A stretch of DNA of 64,000 nt from Siphonodentalium dalli (lineage: Eukaryota > Mollusca > Scaphopoda > Gadilida > Siphonodentaliidae): contig CP136066.1 in assembly GCA_032622095.1 (NCBI GenBank), forward strand, positions 206,114,978 through 206,178,977, read 5' to 3'. The position numbers and the translations under genes are program-made. This document shows, one piece after another, positions 46,401-57,776 of the stretch. Numbering within the stretch: position 1 is the stretch's first letter; each line of letters starts with the position of its first letter. The notes under the pieces were generated by a model, which made no database searches, was not told the DNA's origin, and saw only the letters and a program-made list of their open reading frames with translations.

Positions 46401-49273
46401 AAGAGATTCTTCAATTGTCTTCATGATTTTGGACTTATCGTTTTCGGCAAACCCGTCGCAGATGGTCGTTGTGTAGGCTGCTATTTCTGATGTGCAGTCC
46501 CGCTTCGGATCTTCTCGCACCCAAGTCAGGAATGATGGTAATCTGAACCGCCACAATGCCTCATACGTCATCTTGTGTGCACGAATCACCCTGTTCCACA
46601 ACTTCCCATTCATGATGTTACCTGCGGTATTCTCACCATACACGCCAGACTCTGTCCAGATTTCTTTGAGACCGGAGTTCTCCATGAACTCGCCAATGAC
46701 CTGAAAAATGTAGATAGATATTATATGTTGGCCATATTTAAACTGCCAATTTTCACGCTGATTTTATTGGAAATCTACATTCTACATCATAACACATGAA
46801 CAAAATTGTCTAATACTTGATGCCATAATTAATCAGAACAAAATGAAAAGTTATTGTGTAAATTCGACAGCTGCATGCGAATGTACAAATCGTCCACTGA
46901 ATTGTCGACGTATTTTTTTCGGAACACGATTGAAGATAGATAACACCATTGGTCTATATTGTCTCTGAGAAAACCTCCCTTGATTTTATCGTTATATGTA
47001 ATATATGCATGGAACATTGTATGATGTTTGGTCACGCGAACACAGCTTACATTACGACATATGACCACATTTTGGTAACAAATATATAATTCATTGAAAA
47101 CTACAGTTGTTGTGTACTCTACATGTATATGTTTACAAGTCAACCCATTGAACATTATTTCCAATGAATACTTACTAACCTTCGAAAAATTCATCTGTAT
47201 GTGAAATCCACCAAGCATGATGACTGTGTCCTTCAGAGCATCCGAGTAGTGCCACTGGAGCATCTTGGCCTTAGAATAGAGCGCCTCATCAAACGTGATG
47301 ACTGTATATTTCTGTCCTAGTTTCAATGTCATGGCAGCAGATCGACACAAAACAGTCCACAATGTGTCGAAGTCATGTGCAGGCTCGTTGATAAGTGGAA
47401 GGTGTCCAATAACAGTTTTATCACATCCTTCTCCCTTCTGATTAAACCCTGTCCAGCTGGGAACATGCTGATGTGCTTCCTGGTGTGCACGACACAGAAT
47501 CCACAGGAGATCTTTTTTGTTTGCCTCTTTCGTCACCTCTTCGTCATTTAGGCATCGGATTTTGAGATTACTAGTGTCACCTAAGAAAACTGGATCCGGC
47601 TTTTGTCCTGTATATAGGTTTGAATCAATTATATTATTATAGTCTGAAGGAATATCAAACGACCGTGAGCGTCCAATTTGTATCGGATTATGTTGGGTTG
47701 CGGTGGTACCACATTCGTAACGTGCATATGCCACACTTTGTGAGGCATGGAACGTGTCCTTTCCGTCTATTGTTTCTTCGTTTATATCTATATTGTCATT
47801 GGCATATCTGATATAGCCAGGCAATTGTATGTCAACAAAGTTCCGCGGAATTGCAATATTGTCATTATCACTGTAACGCTGAAGAGCATCGTTGGCAATC
47901 GCTGTATCGACACGAAGAACTGTGTCGTAACTTATGGAATGGCCGGCGGCATGTAGGAGCTCAACAAGGTGTTTGGACCGTGTAGCCTGGTGAATCGCCA
48001 TTCCGAGTCCAATGTGCTTTGGTGTGTGCTTTCTGCTTCCTGATTGTACGAACACAATATCTTGTGCTATGCTGAGTAGCTTGGTTCGGAATGCAGCATC
48101 CTTTTCAGATAATTTGTCACCTTCATCTTGTGGAACATCCCCCTTACATATTACATACAGCAGCAAATACAAACTTTCAGGCACGATCTTTTCAGCTGCA
48201 TCATATGTTATCAGGCTTATATCGTCCAGTCCTTTCACATCCTCGCAATCGCTGTGAAGCTTTACACCTACACGATAGAGCCAGCTTATAACTTCAGCAT
48301 CCATATCGTATTCTGCACGAGGAAGTAGAATATCGCCATCATCAATGAGCGAAGTTTCAGCAATCTCCCTCAGGGCATCTTCAGCTGATGAGTTGAAATA
48401 TATGAGAAGAGATTCAGTCATATGCATAGGCCGAATAAATCCGACAGCGTCTCCCAGATGTTTTCTAATTTTCTCTTTGAACCGGTTGCTTCTGAAGAGA
48501 CCAGCATCTTTGTTATGGCGTGACATGAGAATTTCGCTATATCGTGTCCAAACTGTAATGAGTGAGTACGTTTCACCTCTTTTGATGCCCAGCCAAAGTT
48601 CCTGCATGACTTCGGCGAAGATAATTTCATCGTGTTGAATATTTGATGGAGGTGATTCTTTCAAACTCCGTTTTTTAAAACCATTGTAACATCGCAGATG
48701 ATATTTGGCTTCTGCTGCTATAAGGTCGACGACACCTGCAAGTCGATATCTAAGCGTCTGATCCTTACTGGAGTGTCGCATGATGAAGTCTGAAGCTTCT
48801 GTGGTCTCAATGTTATGCAACTTTGTTGTCTTTTCCAAAACTTGGCAAAACAGACACCTGTCCCAGTCAGTAGGCGTAATTGAAGTTCGAGATGTTCTAA
48901 TTTCGTTGATAGGGTTATTTTCATCATTTGCTAAAGTGTGTGTCAAATTCCTAGAAGACCGTGCTTTCAATCGATCGATATTTGTGCGGCTCGTGAAACT
49001 CGCGTAGCATGATCGATGCCAATATACATTTCTGTTAACATTGATGGTAATACACGTAGCTTCAAATCGGGTGATCACGTCGAAGAATTTATTATCTTCG
49101 TTAACATATTTCTTCCTTTCTGTAACACACCCTGCAAATTTCTCAAGACCATCCGGCGTAGCAAGCGATAAGCTCTGAATGTTTCGGGAGTCCTGACATA
49201 TGAAGCATCGATCACATAACAGGTCATCTTCTATTCTTCGACGTTTAGAAGGGAGAATTGCATCGGGCTCCAT
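43468..49273 (-). CDS. 1560-residue Zn-finger / PIN (FEN1/XPG-like) nuclease / CXC protein, putative novel transposase
   Basis: Minus-strand join 49273-47180, 46700-45796, 45151-43468. Introns are GT-AG (donors AAG|GTTAGT and AG|GTAAAT; acceptors ATTTTTCAG and AAATTTCAG), phases agree, and no frame is broken. Residues 10-13 are KRRR. Residues 23-89 and 140-195 form two C-x2-C..H-x2-C modules (CFIC/WHRSC, CLFC/YHLRC). The central region has conserved blocks near 420-450, 491-510 (AxDN-D..DG.DTFH), 659-664 (ITFDEA) and 687-691 (LGGFH). The C-terminal third has a PIN/FEN1 layout: D1158 in CLIIDAMML, D1202 in VVFDRY, E1298/E1299/D1301 in NHEEADTR, D1325/D1327 in SCQDTDVLLL, D1378 in AFHAVTGCDSTS. 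Residues 1522-1555 (HCSC..CSTKHCGCRKRGLKC..CKC..C) follow the tesmin/TSO1 CXC spacing. FEN1-type enzymes cut branched DNA; CXC motifs bind DNA. Transposition activity is inferred from the TIR context alone. Confidence 0.88.
45452..45666. mobile_element. Palindromic TTAA-ended MITE nested in intron 2 of the nuclease gene
   Basis: Near-perfect 215-bp inverted repeat from TTAACCCTTTCAGTGCCAAG to its complement, centred on GAGCTGTTAGAGCTC. It sits wholly inside the intron (45152-45795), so splicing would remove it. The terminal TTAA indicates piggyBac-type insertion. Confidence 0.85.
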
Positions 49274-50587
49274 GATTAATCTGTAAAGTAAACAAATTCA
49301 TATTATTAAGGATTTAATTATTTAAGGAATAGTAATAAAAAAGTGGCAAAATATACCGAACATGAACAGGAACAAATATTAACGAAAACTGAATGGAATT
49401 AAATGTATACTCACTGTATTTGTCCCACCATTTTTCTGTAAATTCTTCCACGTTATGCAGTTGTTTTCATCAAAATCTTGTGTAACAAAACAAAACAAAA
49501 CAAAATTGTCAAAGATAACGCAAAACAATAACAAAACAATGTTCAACAAAAAAGTGAAAAGTGAAAATCTCATCAGACACTCTACGCTGAACAAGTGGCT
49601 TAAATTGAATTATTGACTATGTCCAGCCAAAATTAAGCTTAAGTTCACATTTCCCATCAACATGAAAAAACAACCTATTTCATGGCAGTTTTTAATTAGT
49701 ACGGGGTATGGTATGCCATCGTGAGTATTTCCTTATACACTCTGACGCATAGGCAAGCATTCAGAGCTAAAATACTTTAAATATCTTCAATATTCATGTT
49801 CTTTCTCTAAGAAACCATATAATTATATCTACTGTCTTCTGTACATATTAGTGTAATATATTCAATATCTCCATAGAAGGAGGCAATAAAGATATACTTA
49901 AGACAAAGCAACACCCGCATGTATAAACAGCGGTCGAAATCGCATCTACAGCCATTTGCTGGCTTATAATTATGAATGAATCGGCGTTCCGTAGTTTTAC
50001 AAAAAAATCGGCGAGGACTTTGGGGTGAATTTGAAAAAATTGCACGAAATTAGAGAACATGCTTACTACCTGTGCAAATCATTTTATTTATTGACATATT
50101 TATAAAATATATGTCGTACATGACACTTATATGTGTTTCTCTTGATACAATATGTGACATATAATCATATAAACACACAGACTCATGAACGCTGTGTCGT
50201 CTGATATTTGACTTTTTGACACCAACAAATGATGCGTACGGACACGATATTGAAAAATAAACTTTGTTTTGGGCCATAATTTCATTTCATGCATCAACAA
50301 ATTATTTGATTATTTGCTCACACTTACACAAATTGTGGTTTGGTCGACTTAACGGCGCATTTCTAAGTCAAAATTATCCAGGTAAGTGATCAATAATCCT
50401 ACGATCGATTCATGACGTCACTATAACGTCTACGGAACGCCGACATCATAACGTTCGTTGTCAATATTTTAGCTAAAAAACGACACTTTTAAAACGTCTA
50501 AAATTCGTAAAATATGCGATGTAGAGGGTGACAACAGGGCTGAGGGTGTTTATTGGGTCTATGTGACTAGAAATTAGCCTGTTGTCA
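49274..50587. other. 5' region of the 8.8-kb element
   Basis: About 1.3 kb between the start codon and the right TIR should contain the promoter and any 5' UTR exon of the nuclease gene (minus strand). No TATA box or second gene is evident. CAAAACAAAACAAAACAAAA (about 49487-49506) is simple sequence. Confidence 0.35.
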
Positions 50588-50643
50588 GCTTCTACCCTCC
50601 AAGTTTAACGAAAGTAACATTCTCGAGTTTGGCTCCCTGACTA
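50588..50643. repeat. Right bipartite TIR of the 8.8-kb element
   Basis: Inner block GCTTCTACCCTCCAAGTTTA (then ACGAA), a 16-bp spacer, and the outer block TTGGCTCCCTGACTA, followed by TTA. Confidence 0.85.
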
Positions 50644-50692
50644 TTACAATTTCTGTGTTCATTAGGAGTGTTGTTTGGGAGATTATAGCTTT

Positions 50693-51145
50693 TATGCCTC
50701 AAAATATTGTGCTGGCCATTTGCAGAATGAGGTCCCCAGAGTGTGAATTTAATGACGCTACCCCACACAGTGGGCTGGCATCACTAAATTCATCCTCTGG
50801 GGACCTCAATCTGCTTAGGCCTCGTCTTCTCATTATTATCATATTAACAAGTTTTTTAGTTTTCTTTAGAAACTTCTTTTAAAAGTTTATTTTTCATATT
50901 TGGTTTAGTTCCTCTGTAACCCCAAATTGGCAGACGACACAATGCATATGAGGTGCCCATTGGGGTGCATCTTCACCATCTGGGAACTTAAACCTGTGTC
51001 TAGATCTCCTTTTGGAGATGAGGTCATGCAGAATGAGGACCCAAGAGGATGAATTTTGTGATGGTAGCCCGCTATGCTAGCATCACTAAATTCACCCTCT
51101 GGGGATCTAATTCTGCAAATGTCCAGCACCATATTTTGAGGCCTA
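50693..51145. mobile_element. Double-hairpin hAT-like MITE (family D), copy 6
   Basis: Ends TATGCCTCAAAATATTGTGC and the complement GAGGCCTA. Flanks ATAGCTTT and ATACCTTT match at 7 of 8. It lies 50 bp outside the 8.8-kb element and shares the CAGGCCTC terminus subtype with copy 7. Confidence 0.85.
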
Positions 51146-51379
51146 ATACCTTTTCTGTAAAGCTGGTTCTTCTGTAAACATTACTGGGGTTTCAGGGGAA
51201 TGGGGCCCCTATAGCCGCTCAGTCCTTCCCACGAGGGAAAACACAGCGAGAGCATTTATTTGCTCCTGTAATTCACAAATAATATTTATGATAAATAATT
51301 ATGAACCCATAATATAATCTTAAGTTGGGTTTTTCTCAAACAAAATGTCATTGTCAATGATTGTGGAATAGACCTATGT

Positions 51380-51555
51380 CCAGTAAACTAACGCAAATGA
51401 TTTCGCCATCGACTCATTGCTTTTAATAAATATATAAGACTGATGGTGTGTTGTAAATTTGGGTTAATATTCATAAAAATAACTACTTTGCGCAAGATTA
51501 TTCTCCATTTCTATTTGATTACCCAACCGGAGGGTTTCACAACACTTTAAATCCT
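51380..51555. repeat. Dispersed repeat (pair with 26180-26360)
   Basis: Shares AACTACTTTG, AAGATTATTCTC and GTTTCACAACACTTTAA-type words with the COMMD2 intron 4 copy. Confidence 0.55.
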
Positions 51556-52023
51556 AATTCTGAACGTCTACATATGGTATTATAAGTGGAAAAAAGTCAA
51601 AGAATCGTAATTGTGTTTTATTTTAACACACTGGATGGTTAGGTAATGTAAGGGTGTTGTCATTTGTCACTGTATACTATTGATAGTGTCAGTACCGTAA
51701 TGCTGCTACAAACACATTCAGTACATGTAAATCCCTGGGTAAATAAGTGTACTGAGAATTTTCCATACTGTCACCATAAGAGGAAACTGTTTGTAATTTG
51801 TGTCTCTGTCTGACTTCACTATTCATGAAACATTTTTATACTGTGAAATTTTCCTGACCAGCCTTCAGCAGCTAACATATGGACCTGGTCTACATAAATC
51901 ATAACGTATGAGTCATAAGTCAGAACAGTAATTACGGTGGAGAATCACGTGGTTTCAAGGTTGGTGAGTACCACGCATTCAAAAATGGCCGAGGCAAGCT
52001 CAAATGCACAAAAACATAATATA

Positions 52024-52702
52024 CAGTTAAATTCGTTAAGTCGAATCGCAAAGGACCGTTGGATTACTTCGAGTTATCCGAGTGTTCGACTTAACTGTTT
52101 TGACCATTTGGTGACCACAAATTCCAACCAGTTGAATTCATATCGATCCGTTATGGCCCACGATTGCTGCATCAGTGTCATGGCATCGAGAACATTCAAA
52201 TTGAGTTCAGCCTTCTTGTCAATAGCATTTCTTCGTTTGGAACATTGTTTTCGTTTTGGGAAGACATGACTGAATGAAATTATTCTCTGTATCAGGTCGT
52301 TTAAATATGATTTTCATTTCGCCTGTCAACACTACTAATCCTCACAGGGGAAATTGACCCCCACACCTCGTTAATATGTTAAATAAACAATGCATTAGGA
52401 TAAATAAAGACTCCAGGAAACTTCACAGCTTTTTTGGGTAATGAATAGAAGCACGCTGAGTTATAATCACATGGCGATGCGTCGCCGACGGCGCTTCGAC
52501 TTAACCATAGTAATTAGTGTTATAATCTGGCTGGTGGGACTAAATTTCGTTTCGACTTAAGCGGAATTTCGACTTATCCACCTTCGACTTAACCGTAATT
52601 ATTTTAATGGCTTTGCTCACAAGCTCAGCCGGGACCAGGCGATGGCTTCGACTTAAGTGGGGTATTCGAGTTACCGACGTTCGACTTAACGAAGTTTAAC
52701 TG
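52024..52702. mobile_element. pogo/Tc1-like MITE with TA target duplication
   Basis: Starts CAGTTAAATTCGTTAAGTCG and ends CGACTTAACGAAGTTTAACTG-type complement; TA flanks at 52022-52023 and 52703-52704. TTCGACTTAA words recur inside both ends. CAGT-A---TCGTTAAGTCGAA ends are typical of pogo-like Tc1/mariner elements. 679 bp, no transposase. Confidence 0.85.
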
Positions 52703-52800
52703 TATGAGGAACTGACACAAAACAAAGCATACTAGTATGTTAGTTTAATTTAAAAACAAGTTGATAGCTTATTTCTACTGAAATACTCAGTAGTTTTCTG

Positions 52801-52898
52801 TAATATTCTGACCAAAGTTGCCAGTCGGAGGTTCGTGGAATACACCAGTCCATACATCTATAAGAATCCTTCGACTGACAACTTTGGTCAGAATATTA
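52801..52898. repeat. 98-bp hairpin
   Basis: TAATATTCTGACCAAAGTTG and the complementary CAACTTTGGTCAGAATATTA form arms of about 33 bp around a loop of about 32 bp. Possibly a minimal MITE. Confidence 0.75.
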
Positions 52899-53135
52899 GA
52901 GCATACAACTGTGTTTATGGACACAAATGAGGTATCAGCTTCTTTTTAAAAAATAGTATAGCATATGCTAGTGGCTGCCAAAATACTATGTAATATGTCA
53001 TATCCTGGTTTAATACCTTTTTCTTCGTTTCTAGTCATGCTTGCGATCGCCTCGGCCATTTTGAATGGGTGATATTCATCAAGTAGAAACCATGTGATAC
53101 CCCACCATGAGTAATCGTGACTTATTTTAATGAGG

Positions 53136-54631
53136 CAGAATCAATCATGTGGTGTTTAGCGATGTCCACTTCGATATCTTTCAGAATAAAGTAATAAGAA
53201 TTATTTCACAGTGGTCATCGTTGGTCAACAAATTAAATTATCTTTGTTAATCATTCCCTATTGTTTTTAGGGAAATACGCTGCATACGCAGGTTACTTAG
53301 GCTTAATCTGTGGATCAGATATAGGAATATTCTGGAGGGGAAAGGCTCTCTAAAAGGTAGCCACCGCCCCTCTATCAGAAACCCTGATGTAGGCCAAATA
53401 TAAAAACATCGTTAGATTCTCATCCTGTCCCGACTTTAGGATAGGATAGGATTGGATCATTTTATTTACAATACACACACATGGAAAGTACAATTACAAA
53501 TAAATATAATATTAATAGACTATACATGTATATTGCTAGGGGTGATATAGTCATGGCTGACTGTCTTCCTATCACCCCTGGATGTGGTGACAGATTATAT
53601 GATGAAGATGGCCGAATTAATTTGATTGTTTTTAGGTTACGTTTATCGTGTGCAGACTGGGTTTTTAATATATAGGCGTTGTTAGGGCGATGGTACGAAA
53701 AGTGGTTCATATGTATGGGCACCTACTTGGTCGATATAATGAATGAATACTATGAATATACATGTGTGAGTGGAACCGATTAGGAATAATGTGAGTGAGG
53801 TTTTGGGAATTATTTTTAATTAATTAACATGCATACTAGAGTGAATTTTGTTTTGTATTGTTTGTTTGTTTTGTTTAATTTGTTATCAGAAAATTATGTA
53901 TCGTTTGTGCAATCAGGGCATCTTCGGTTTTTGCATCGCACGCTCGCTGAATAGGTATTAATGATATCCGTTTTCAAACATTTTCTCGGAACACATGTCT
54001 TGATTGTTTAGAGGTATATTTACTTTAGAAAAAGAGATGGTCCTGAATTATTTTTTGTACTATAGGATTAGGTTGTCGTCTATTTGGTTCTGCTCTCTTG
54101 TCATAAATACCAGAAAAAGACACCGGTAAGCGATCGTAGTACCAATCATGCATGAAAATGGATGCGTGTAATTCATCTATTTTTTATATGTTTCCTTGTT
54201 TGAAAAGAGGATCGGTGTGACTTCTATATTTTTTGTTACATATAATTCTGATGGCTATAATTTATGATTGGTCCCTCCTTAATTGCCCACTTAATTTTCG
54301 AATGCCCAGATCACATATAACATATTCCATATTATATAACATTTGGAAGAGGAACCAAAAATATATATATTCCACCATAAATACGCAGCCCTCATAATTG
54401 GCTATGGCATTCAGCATTGCCGAGGCAATTTGCTGAAGTAAACTGTGCCATGGCAAAGGGTTGCCATAGCAGATTGCCGAAGCCAAACAATCTAAATTAA
54501 GAGGGCTGAATACGGAACAGCTGTGGCATAGGAGTGTCCACCAAGTGATAGATATTCTCAGATTCACCGCAAACTTCCCCCGATATTTACCCCAGAATGA
54601 ATCATAATTCACAACAAAGAGATACATGTAG
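53136..54631. other. Intergenic or intronic, no gene recognised
   Basis: AT-rich. A loose inverted repeat at about 54400-54485 (TTGCCGAGGCAATTTGC.../...GCAGATTGCCGAAGCCAA) produces the 121-codon minus frame there, which I do not consider a gene. Confidence 0.35.
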
Positions 54632-54850
54632 TGTTATTCCCCTTCTATTGAGAATAATAAACTGGTAGTACAGACCAATCAAAATTAAGCACAGAACGCA
54701 TGTTTATACCTTGACATGTTCACAGTATATTCAACTGGATAAGTTGATAATACAATGTTTTGGTGCTTCTTCTTTCAAATGGTATATAAAGTGGAATATG
54801 TTGTATATATATAATGTGATCTAGTGATTCAAAAATTAAGTGGGCCATTA
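54632..54850. repeat. Dispersed repeat, copy 2 (pair with 13251-13478)
   Basis: Shares TTATTCCCCTTC, AGCACAGAAC, AATACAATGTTTTGG and AATGTGATCT in order with the earlier copy. Confidence 0.6.
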
Positions 54851-55202
54851 TATTTTTTTATTTGGATAATGTTTATGTGAAATTTTGTTTAATGCATTAA
54901 CTGTCAATGTACATATGCATTGCGCCTGACCCATCAATCAGTCTATTTTGATAAAATCAGGCTATTTAAATCACCTTGTATTGTATAAGGTAGGATACTG
55001 CTACAATTTCTAGAACTGACCATGACTATTTGTCTATTTATGTTAGCAGGATTAAAATAGAAAAAATTCAATTTGCCTGCCCACCCCAATTTTTATGAAA
55101 AAGTTGGATGGGAATCTAGTAGTTTATTTATATTGGCCTAATATACATCATATGAAATGCAAATGAATATTTGTTGCTTCTAGTGAAAGATATTGTACAT
55201 AC

Positions 55203-55276
55203 TTCCTGTGTTTCAGAGGTTAAACATAACTCCGCCAATCCCCCAAGATTTTGAAACAAATTGGTGTCTTTCTTTT
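55203..55276 (-). CDS. Possible internal exon of an unidentified minus-strand gene
   Basis: A 74-nt open segment sits between a good acceptor (GGTTCCTGCAG on the minus strand) and a good donor (GAA|GTATGT). It encodes KKDTNLFQNLGGLAELC followed by LTSETQE. The F-x-LGGL-x-L pattern resembles an armadillo-repeat helix, for example in TERB1-like proteins, but 24 residues are too few to assign a family. The entry phase (one base carried over) matches the donor phase of the candidate exon at 57008-57071. The next exon downstream was not found. Confidence 0.3.
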
Positions 55277-56094
55277 CTGCAGGAACCGTATGCTTATAGC
55301 AGTAAGGAGACGATAGTAAGACTGGTGAAATATGTCGTGTTTCCATCAATCTGTTGTCCTATTCCCCCTGCTCTGTCATTATTGATGTTTTCTCACATGT
55401 GGTAGAGTAGTACACACCTCTTGGTTCTTCGTGATGATTCTAGTTGTTAGGCCTAACCTTATTATTTTTCTGCTTTTAAACTGATCCAATGACTAGGATC
55501 TCTGTGGTCCTGACGAGAATTGTTTATAATTGTTTTAATTATGTTCACCGCCGAATGTAACTTTATAAAGATTACAGATACATAGAGCCCCTACCATTTA
55601 TTTCACTGTCTTTAAATACCATTCCACCAAAGCATTATTTTTAACAACATTCGGGTATTGCCGGGTGTATTCGGGTGTGCTTGTTGAGTGTATATGCCTA
55701 CCCTGGCAGATACCAATATGTTTTCTATAAATCTTGACATTTTTATGAACTTGACAACATACAGTTATATATTTCATTAAAACTTTAAAGAATCTTTTAT
55801 TGATATACATTTGGTAGACGATCCTGGGAATTTATGGTGATCTTTATGATCGAAGATCAATAACATGATATGATAATGGCAAGCTAATGAGCATGCTTAT
55901 AATAGCATGGCGTTGTTCATCATATTACACATTCTATGTATTATTACTACTGCTATTTTCATCATTTCCCTTGTGTGCATTAACAAAAAAACTCAATATA
56001 TCTGGATTTTTTTCAATATTATTCAATAATCTTAGCTAGGTTTCAAATAATAGTGATGGCTTAATAATAGTACTGGATGTGACAAGAGAATTAA
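55277..56094. other. Intergenic or intronic, nothing recognised
   Basis: AT-rich sequence without repeats of this window or convincing exons. Confidence 0.35.
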
Positions 56095-56151
56095 TTGGCA
56101 CAGGGTTTTCATAAAATTTCAGGAAGCTCCAGTCATAGAAGGGTTAAATAT
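56095..56151. mobile_element. piggyBac-like MITE terminal fragment
   Basis: TTGGCACAGGGTTTTCATAA, TTTCAGGAAGCTCCAGTCAT and GAAGGGTTAA are the reverse complement of the terminus at 38158. Solo end. Confidence 0.55.
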
Positions 56152-56315
56152 AATACAAGAGCCCAGAAACCCACAATACTCTGATATTTGAATGAAACCC
56201 ATCTATATTAGGAACATAGTGCGAAATTTTAGTAATTTTTTAAAAAACATGTGAGAAAACTGATATAAATCATATGTCACATACAATGTAATCAGAACAT
56301 ATCAACTGTTCATTT

Positions 56316-56795
56316 AGATCATACCATGAATCTCTACTCTGGCTAACGCCCGTTGAGATCATATTCCAACTTTTTGAATAATTTGACAGGGAACCTTATA
56401 AAGCCGAAAAAAATAATGCGGGGAATATATTTCTTAGTTATTATCTGTTCCTTAATAATGTACTTCACTGTAGGTGAAGGTCCTAACTCGAAATTTCATG
56501 ATTTAAATGACTTTGTGAGCGATTTTGCTTTGTGTAGCTTACAATTATGGAATTTCTCCTGGGTAATTAATTCAATGTTTATTCCGATATCAGTTCAGAA
56601 AAGTCACAGAAAAACATGCAATTTCGAGTTGGGACCGTCACCTACAGTGAAGTACATTATCAAGGAACAGATACATGTCATAACTAAAAAATAAATTCCC
56701 CGCGTTATTTTTCGACTTTATAAGGTTCCCTATCAAAACTTCAAAAAGTTCCAAGGTTTTGTACAGGTGGAATATGATCTCTATGGGCGTTGATC
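56316..56795. mobile_element. Inverted-repeat MITE (family H), copy 2
   Basis: AGATCATATTCCA and its complement bound arms that share AGGGAACCTTATAAAG, AATAATGCGGGGAAT and TGTACTTCACTGTAGGTGAA in opposite orientation. Related to 12025-12394 but with longer arms. Confidence 0.75.
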
Positions 56796-57007
56796 TACTG
56801 TTCATTATATATGTATGTCAACTATTAAAATTCCCAGTTTCTTCTGAACATTTGCTATCCTCTATCCCAATTTATTTCAACAGTGGAAACCCAATTCTGG
56901 AAGTAATATATTAAAATTTATACATGTGGCACAATTGAAGATAGCTGTATGATGTTTTGAATAATAAATTGTGTCAATCTTTCCATTCAGAGTTTTATAA
57001 TACATAC

Positions 57008-57071
57008 CTTTTGTTGTAATGTCTGTTAATGCATTGGTTCTAGCCTTCATGATAATGTTCAACAATTCTCT
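57008..57071 (-). CDS. Possible exon of the same unidentified minus-strand gene
   Basis: Between an acceptor-like CACCATAG and a strong donor (AAAAG|GTATGT) the minus strand reads RELLNIIMKARTNALTDITT. The donor phase fits the entry phase of the candidate exon at 55203-55276. Pyrimidine content before the acceptor is poor, and the evidence is only splice-like context plus an open frame. Confidence 0.2.
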
Positions 57072-57307
57072 CTATGGTGATCTTGTATTCTGCCTGGAGA
57101 CTGCAGAGTGATCGGGGCCTACATCAACTGTTCCAAGTGTTCTCTAATCCAAATCAACATGAGAGCAGCTCTTTGTGTTTGAAAGTTCAGTATTTCCAGT
57201 TTCCTGATTTTGGGCATTCGTAAAGGTCATCCGGACCCCATTCCTCTTTATGAAAAGTGGGCAGTTGACATAATAAGAATTTATTTACTAGTTTCATGTA
57301 TATCATT

Positions 57308-57776
57308 CAGGCCTCAAAATAAGGTGCCAGACATTTGCTGAATGAGGTCCCCAGCGGGTTTTATTTAGTGATGCTACCCCGCACAGCTGGCTAGCTTCAC
57401 CAAATTCATTCTCTGGGGACCTTGTTCTGCATGGCTCATCTGCAATGGGAGACCTACTAAGAAGTAGACTCATGAAGAATTAAGTTCCCAAATGGTGAAG
57501 ATGATGATGTGCACCCACTGGGCACCTTGATTATGCATTGTGTCATCTGCCAATTTTGGGATATAGAAACACTAACCAAAAAAGAAAAAGAACTTTCTAA
57601 AGAAACTGAAAAACTTGTTAATTTGAAAATAAAGATACTTTCCTGAGGAGATGAGGCCCCAGCAGAATGAGGTCATCAGGAGGTGAATTTAGTCATGATA
57701 GCGCAGGGTAGCATCACTAAATTCACCCTCTGGGGACCTCATTCTGCAAATGTACGGCACTATATTTGGAGGCCTG
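57308..57776. mobile_element. Double-hairpin hAT-like MITE (family D), copy 7 (complete, exact duplication)
   Basis: Ends CAGGCCTCAAAATAAGGTGC and complement GGAGGCCTG. ATATCATT flanks both sides exactly (57300-57307 and 57777-57784). Both terminal hairpins are present. This copy fixes the element ends of the family. Confidence 0.92.

Larger units (their letters stand above)
41816..50643 (-). mobile_element. 8.8-kb TIR transposon carrying an intact PIN/FEN1-like nuclease gene
   Basis: The outer 15 bp TAGTCAGGGAGCCAA (41816-41830) is exactly complementary to 50629-50643. A second inner block of 25 bp (41857-41881 against 50588-50612, from TTCGTTAAACTT to TAGAAGC) matches at 22 positions. The spacer between the two blocks differs in length. 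TTA flanks both sides (41813-41815 and 50644-50646); a TA duplication is the alternative if the TIR starts at GTCAGGG. Inside are two 178-bp tandem repeats near the left end, one spliced gene (49273 to 43468, minus), and two later TTAA-ended MITE insertions (42848-43304, 45452-45666). Terminal repeats, target duplication and a single large gene make an autonomous DNA transposon the simplest reading. The gene product fits none of the DDE transposase families I can recognise. Confidence 0.85.
51915..53135. mobile_element. Diverged inverted-repeat element split by a pogo-like MITE
   Basis: The left arm (about 51915-52003: CACGTGGTTTC, GCATTCAAAAATGGCCGAGG) pairs with the right arm (about 53034-53135: CCTCGGCCATTTTGAATGGG, GAAACCATGTG). 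The pogo-like MITE at 52024-52702 and the hairpin at 52801-52898 lie between them. No target duplication found. Confidence 0.55.

Noticed and set aside
43468-49273. Assignment of the 1560-residue protein to KDZ-type transposases because of its CXC cluster
   Set aside because: KDZ elements also carry CxC motifs, but the FEN1-like acidic block and the twin C-x2-C..H-x2-C modules are not features I know of KDZ; no KDZ core was recognised.
53481-53675. 64-codon frame as a possible reverse-transcriptase or endonuclease fragment
   Set aside because: No catalytic motif is visible and the frame stops quickly.
54262-54627. 121-codon minus-strand frame
   Set aside because: Contains a loose inverted repeat, has no domain, and lies in AT-rich sequence.
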